Of a stretch of DNA of 64,000 nucleotides, positions 62,036-64,000 are shown piece after piece (within the stretch, counting starts at the first letter, position 1; every line of letters starts with the position of its first letter). Below the pieces are notes generated by a model. That model was not told the origin of the DNA. It ran no database searches and was given only the letters and a program-made list of their open reading frames with translations. The DNA is from Alphaproteobacteria bacterium (GTDB lineage Bacteria > Pseudomonadota > Alphaproteobacteria > CAJXXZ01 > 1604HC). Position numbers and translations under genes: made by a program. The stretch is taken from assembly GCA_023898705.1 (NCBI GenBank), contig CP060235.1, positions 62,001 through 126,000 on the forward strand, given 5' to 3'.

Positions 62036-62517
62036 TTTTCAATCTCCCCTTTTTCAGATATAAGCTTCAGCACCCTGACAAATTTTGTCAATGGTGACTT
62101 CATAAGAAACAACTGAGACGCTCTCAATCCATCAACTGTTTTAAATTTAGATATTTTCTTTACTGTTTCAGCAGAAAAAACACTTCCATCTACTAAAGCA
62201 CCTTTAACATCAAATTTACCTTTTAAAATACCAATATACTTCGATATCAACGAGGCAGCTGATATAAAATCGCCACTCCCATACAAAAATACATTCTCTT
62301 TAACTAACAAATCATCCATATTTTCTTCGGCAATAGCCCTTTTAGCCAAAGAATTTTTAACAGACTCAACCTTCATACCAATACAAGCGGCATCAAGTCT
62401 CAACCTATCAAAATCTTTAATTATCATCTTTTCCCTAGCGCATACATAAATATAATCCGCCTTAGATATATCATCCTTCATTTTATGAACAATATTTATT
62501 TTTTGTATATTAGCCAT
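62032..62517 (-). CDS. rplJ: Large ribosomal subunit protein uL10
   Basis: Stalk base protein that anchors bL12. 161 residues, near the usual size. It begins ANIQKINIVHKMKDDISKAD, with the L10 pattern VKNSLAKRAIAEENMDDL in the first third and FKTVDGLRASQLFLMKSPL near the C-terminus. It overlaps rplA by eight bases and rplL by four, as part of the ribosomal operon. No autoregulatory leader is visible because it sits inside the operon. Confidence 0.92.
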   Translation of the reverse strand: MANIQKINIVHKMKDDISKADYIYVCAREKMIIKDFDRLRLDAACIGMKVESVKNSLAKRAIAEENMDDLLVKENVFLYGSGDFISAASLISKYIGILKGKFDVKGALVDGSVFSAETVKKISKFKTVDGLRASQLFLMKSPLTKFVRVLKLISEKGEIEK

Positions 62518-63238
62518 GCAAAACTCCTAAAAGCCAAGACTTATCTATAACATAAGAGCCAGACCCCATGGTAGAAGAAATCCAAACCTTATTGATAAAT
62601 AATGAAGATCCGCCCTTAAAAGAATCAGGCACTTTAGAAAGGATATCTCTTACTAAAACCATAAAATTATCTAACAACTTCGAGACGTCAAAACTAGCTT
62701 TCCCTAAAGAAGCATAAACATTTCCATTAGAATCTGTCTTGTAAGACAAACCCCCAAATTTAAATTTCTTGACTAAATCAACCAAATCATCACCAACTGT
62801 ACCATCTTTAGGATTAGGCATCATCTTCCTCGACCCAAGCAACTTTCCAATCTTAGCCACCATCTTTATCGAATCAGAACTAGCCAAACAAATATCACAA
62901 TCAACTTTGCCTTTTTGAAAATCTTCTACAAGCTCTTCTGCCCCAACGTAATCAGCACCAGCATCTTTAATTTCACTAAACTTCGCCCTATCAGAACAAA
63001 AAACTGCCACCTTAACTTTTTTTCCAGTTCCCGAGGGTAAAAATACGTAACTACGCAAAGACTTTTGATCAGGCTTAGAAGAGTCAAGCTTCAAATTAAT
63101 ACCAATCTCAACTGACTCATCAAAATTTCTTTTTTTGTTTGTGCTCACCATTTTTTCGATAGCTGAAGAAAAACTATACAATTCATTATCTTTTTCAGAC
63201 ACAAAAACACCAAAACCTTTCAGAGTGTAATAATACAC
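62510..63238 (-). CDS. rplA: Large ribosomal subunit protein uL1
   Basis: 242 residues. It contains FDESVEIGINLKLDSSKPDQ, VFLPSGTGKKVKVAVFC and the signature region KMMPNPKDGTVGDDL. It binds 23S at the L1 stalk and, in many bacteria, its own mRNA. I kept the GTG at 63238 because it places the conserved Y-x-x-x-x-A-I segment at the usual distance from the N-terminus; a GTG at 63202 is possible. It follows rplK after nine bases. Confidence 0.95.
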   Translation of the reverse strand: MYYYTLKGFGVFVSEKDNELYSFSSAIEKMVSTNKKRNFDESVEIGINLKLDSSKPDQKSLRSYVFLPSGTGKKVKVAVFCSDRAKFSEIKDAGADYVGAEELVEDFQKGKVDCDICLASSDSIKMVAKIGKLLGSRKMMPNPKDGTVGDDLVDLVKKFKFGGLSYKTDSNGNVYASLGKASFDVSKLLDNFMVLVRDILSKVPDSFKGGSSLFINKVWISSTMGSGSYVIDKSWLLGVLHG

Positions 63239-63247
63239 CTTATTAGC

Positions 63248-63793
63248 TTATTCTACAATATCTATATTTAAAGATTTCGCAGTTCCCATTAAAATTTTCA
63301 CTGCTCCTAGAATATCTTTTGCATTCATGTCATTGAATTTATATTCAGCTATTTCAAATAAATCTTTTATCGAAATAGAACCAACCGTTTTTTCTCGACC
63401 GGTCAAAGCACTTCCTTTTGTAATTCCAGCTTTTTGTTTTATCAAATCTGATGCAGCCATATTCAAAACATGAAATTCTAACTCACCACCCTCAAAAACA
63501 AATATATCTACAGGCAATTTAACACCTGACGGAGCATCTTTTGTAGCAGCGTTAAAATCTTTACAGAAGTTCATAATATTTTTCACCTTATGCTGACTCA
63601 ATGCAGGGGCAACCGGAGGAGCTGGCGTAGCTTTTCCACCTTCTAAATGCAATCTCACTCTGGCCTTGACCTTTTTGCTTGGAATAAAATATGCATCCCT
63701 CTTCTTTAATAATAAATCAAGCTCATATGATTCACTACCACTCAGCTTTTCCTGCAACAGCCTTCCAACAATTAAACTAACGTCTAAACTCAT
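63248..63793 (-). CDS. rplK: Large ribosomal subunit protein uL11 with N-terminal extension
   Basis: 181 residues against the usual about 142. The L11 core starts near residue 40 with KKVKARVRLHLEGGKATPAP, then PPVAPALSQHKVKNIMNFCK and a C-terminal RNA-binding domain ending GTAKSLNIDI. The first 38 residues (MSLDVSLIVGRLLQEKL and on) are extra. The ATG lies one base after the nusG stop, and there is no later start before the core, so the extension appears real. The proline-rich switch P-x-P-P is kept. Confidence 0.93.
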   Translation of the reverse strand: MSLDVSLIVGRLLQEKLSGSESYELDLLLKKRDAYFIPSKKVKARVRLHLEGGKATPAPPVAPALSQHKVKNIMNFCKDFNAATKDAPSGVKLPVDIFVFEGGELEFHVLNMAASDLIKQKAGITKGSALTGREKTVGSISIKDLFEIAEYKFNDMNAKDILGAVKILMGTAKSLNIDIVE

Positions 63794-63794
63794 T

Positions 63795-64000
63795 TTAAAC
63801 CTCTACCTTCTTTACTTCGGAAAATGACAACTTTACCGGAATTTCTCTGCCAAAGACAGAAATAACAACCTTAAGCTGCCTAGATTCACTAGTTGAGTCT
63901 ATCTCCTCTATGATACCTCTCTGATGATTAAAAGCACCATTACAAATATAGACACTATCACCTATAGAATATGAATGTTTTTGTTCAGAATTGCAACCAT
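63795..64000 (-). CDS. nusG: Transcription antitermination protein NusG, C-terminal part (cut by window edge)
   Basis: The last 68 codons of a frame entering from the right edge. YSIGDSVYICNGAFNHQRGI is the start of the KOW domain (family G-x-x-V-x-V-x-x-G-P-F), and VVISVFGREIPVKLSFSEV is its end. The position directly before rplK, one base away, is the standard secE-nusG-rplKAJL-rpoBC order. The N-terminal NGN domain is outside the window. Confidence 0.9.
   Translation of the reverse strand, partial: GCNSEQKHSYSIGDSVYICNGAFNHQRGIIEEIDSTSESRQLKVVISVFGREIPVKLSFSEVKKVEV

Overview
The window looks like a chromosomal piece of an AT-rich, genome-reduced alphaproteobacterial intracellular symbiont of the Rickettsiales/Holosporales type. 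The evidence is housekeeping gene content and order (tmk-holB-metG, lolC-lolD-dnaE, nusG-rplKAJL-rpoBC), an rpoB-rpoC fusion, small versions of many enzymes, and a very large ankyrin-repeat gene load. The linked 16S-tRNA(Ile)-tRNA(Ala)-23S operon argues against Rickettsiaceae and Anaplasmataceae, where 16S and 23S are normally unlinked. A Holosporales-like lineage is therefore my preferred inference, not a proven one. No transposase, phage module or CRISPR array was seen.

Layout. 1-12.8 kb is housekeeping: the argS 5' end, hisS-prfA, a minus-strand run lon-cysS-unknown gene, dsbB, then lolC-lolD-dnaE. 13-15 kb holds one secreted ankyrin gene and its decayed tandem copy. 15.0-19.8 kb is the rRNA operon on the minus strand, with rpsU diverging from it. 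20-26 kb has ankyrin genes around map-radC. 26-31 kb carries rlpA, dcd, an HU-like gene, an ankyrin relic, tmk, an ankyrin gene and holB. 31-39 kb has metG followed by a tandemly duplicated two-gene ankyrin block, of which the second copy is in ruins. 39-52 kb is mostly ankyrin genes, with truA, a His-rich lipoprotein, an RluA-family pseudouridine synthase and one orphan gene between them. 52-64 kb is a periplasmic foldase and the rpoBC-rplL-rplJ-rplA-rplK-nusG operon, all on the minus strand.

The most distinctive content is a paralogous family of at least eleven intact ankyrin-repeat proteins, plus a frameshifted member and many relics. Nearly all begin with the same short leader: a few residues, a hydrophobic stretch of about 11, then a G/S-N-L-x-G/C motif, with the ankyrin array following directly or after a short spacer. 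This looks like an exported effector arsenal evolving by duplication, repeat expansion and decay.

A second genome-wide pattern is that many genes (hisS, dcd, truA, rluC and several ankyrin genes) have a -10-like hexamer, often with an upstream TG, ending six bases before the start codon and no Shine-Dalgarno. That predicts leaderless mRNAs. A second set (rpsU, HU-like, rpoBC, the foldase, the orphan gene at 47 kb) has clear Shine-Dalgarno sequences. All functional calls come from reading motifs by eye; no database search was run.
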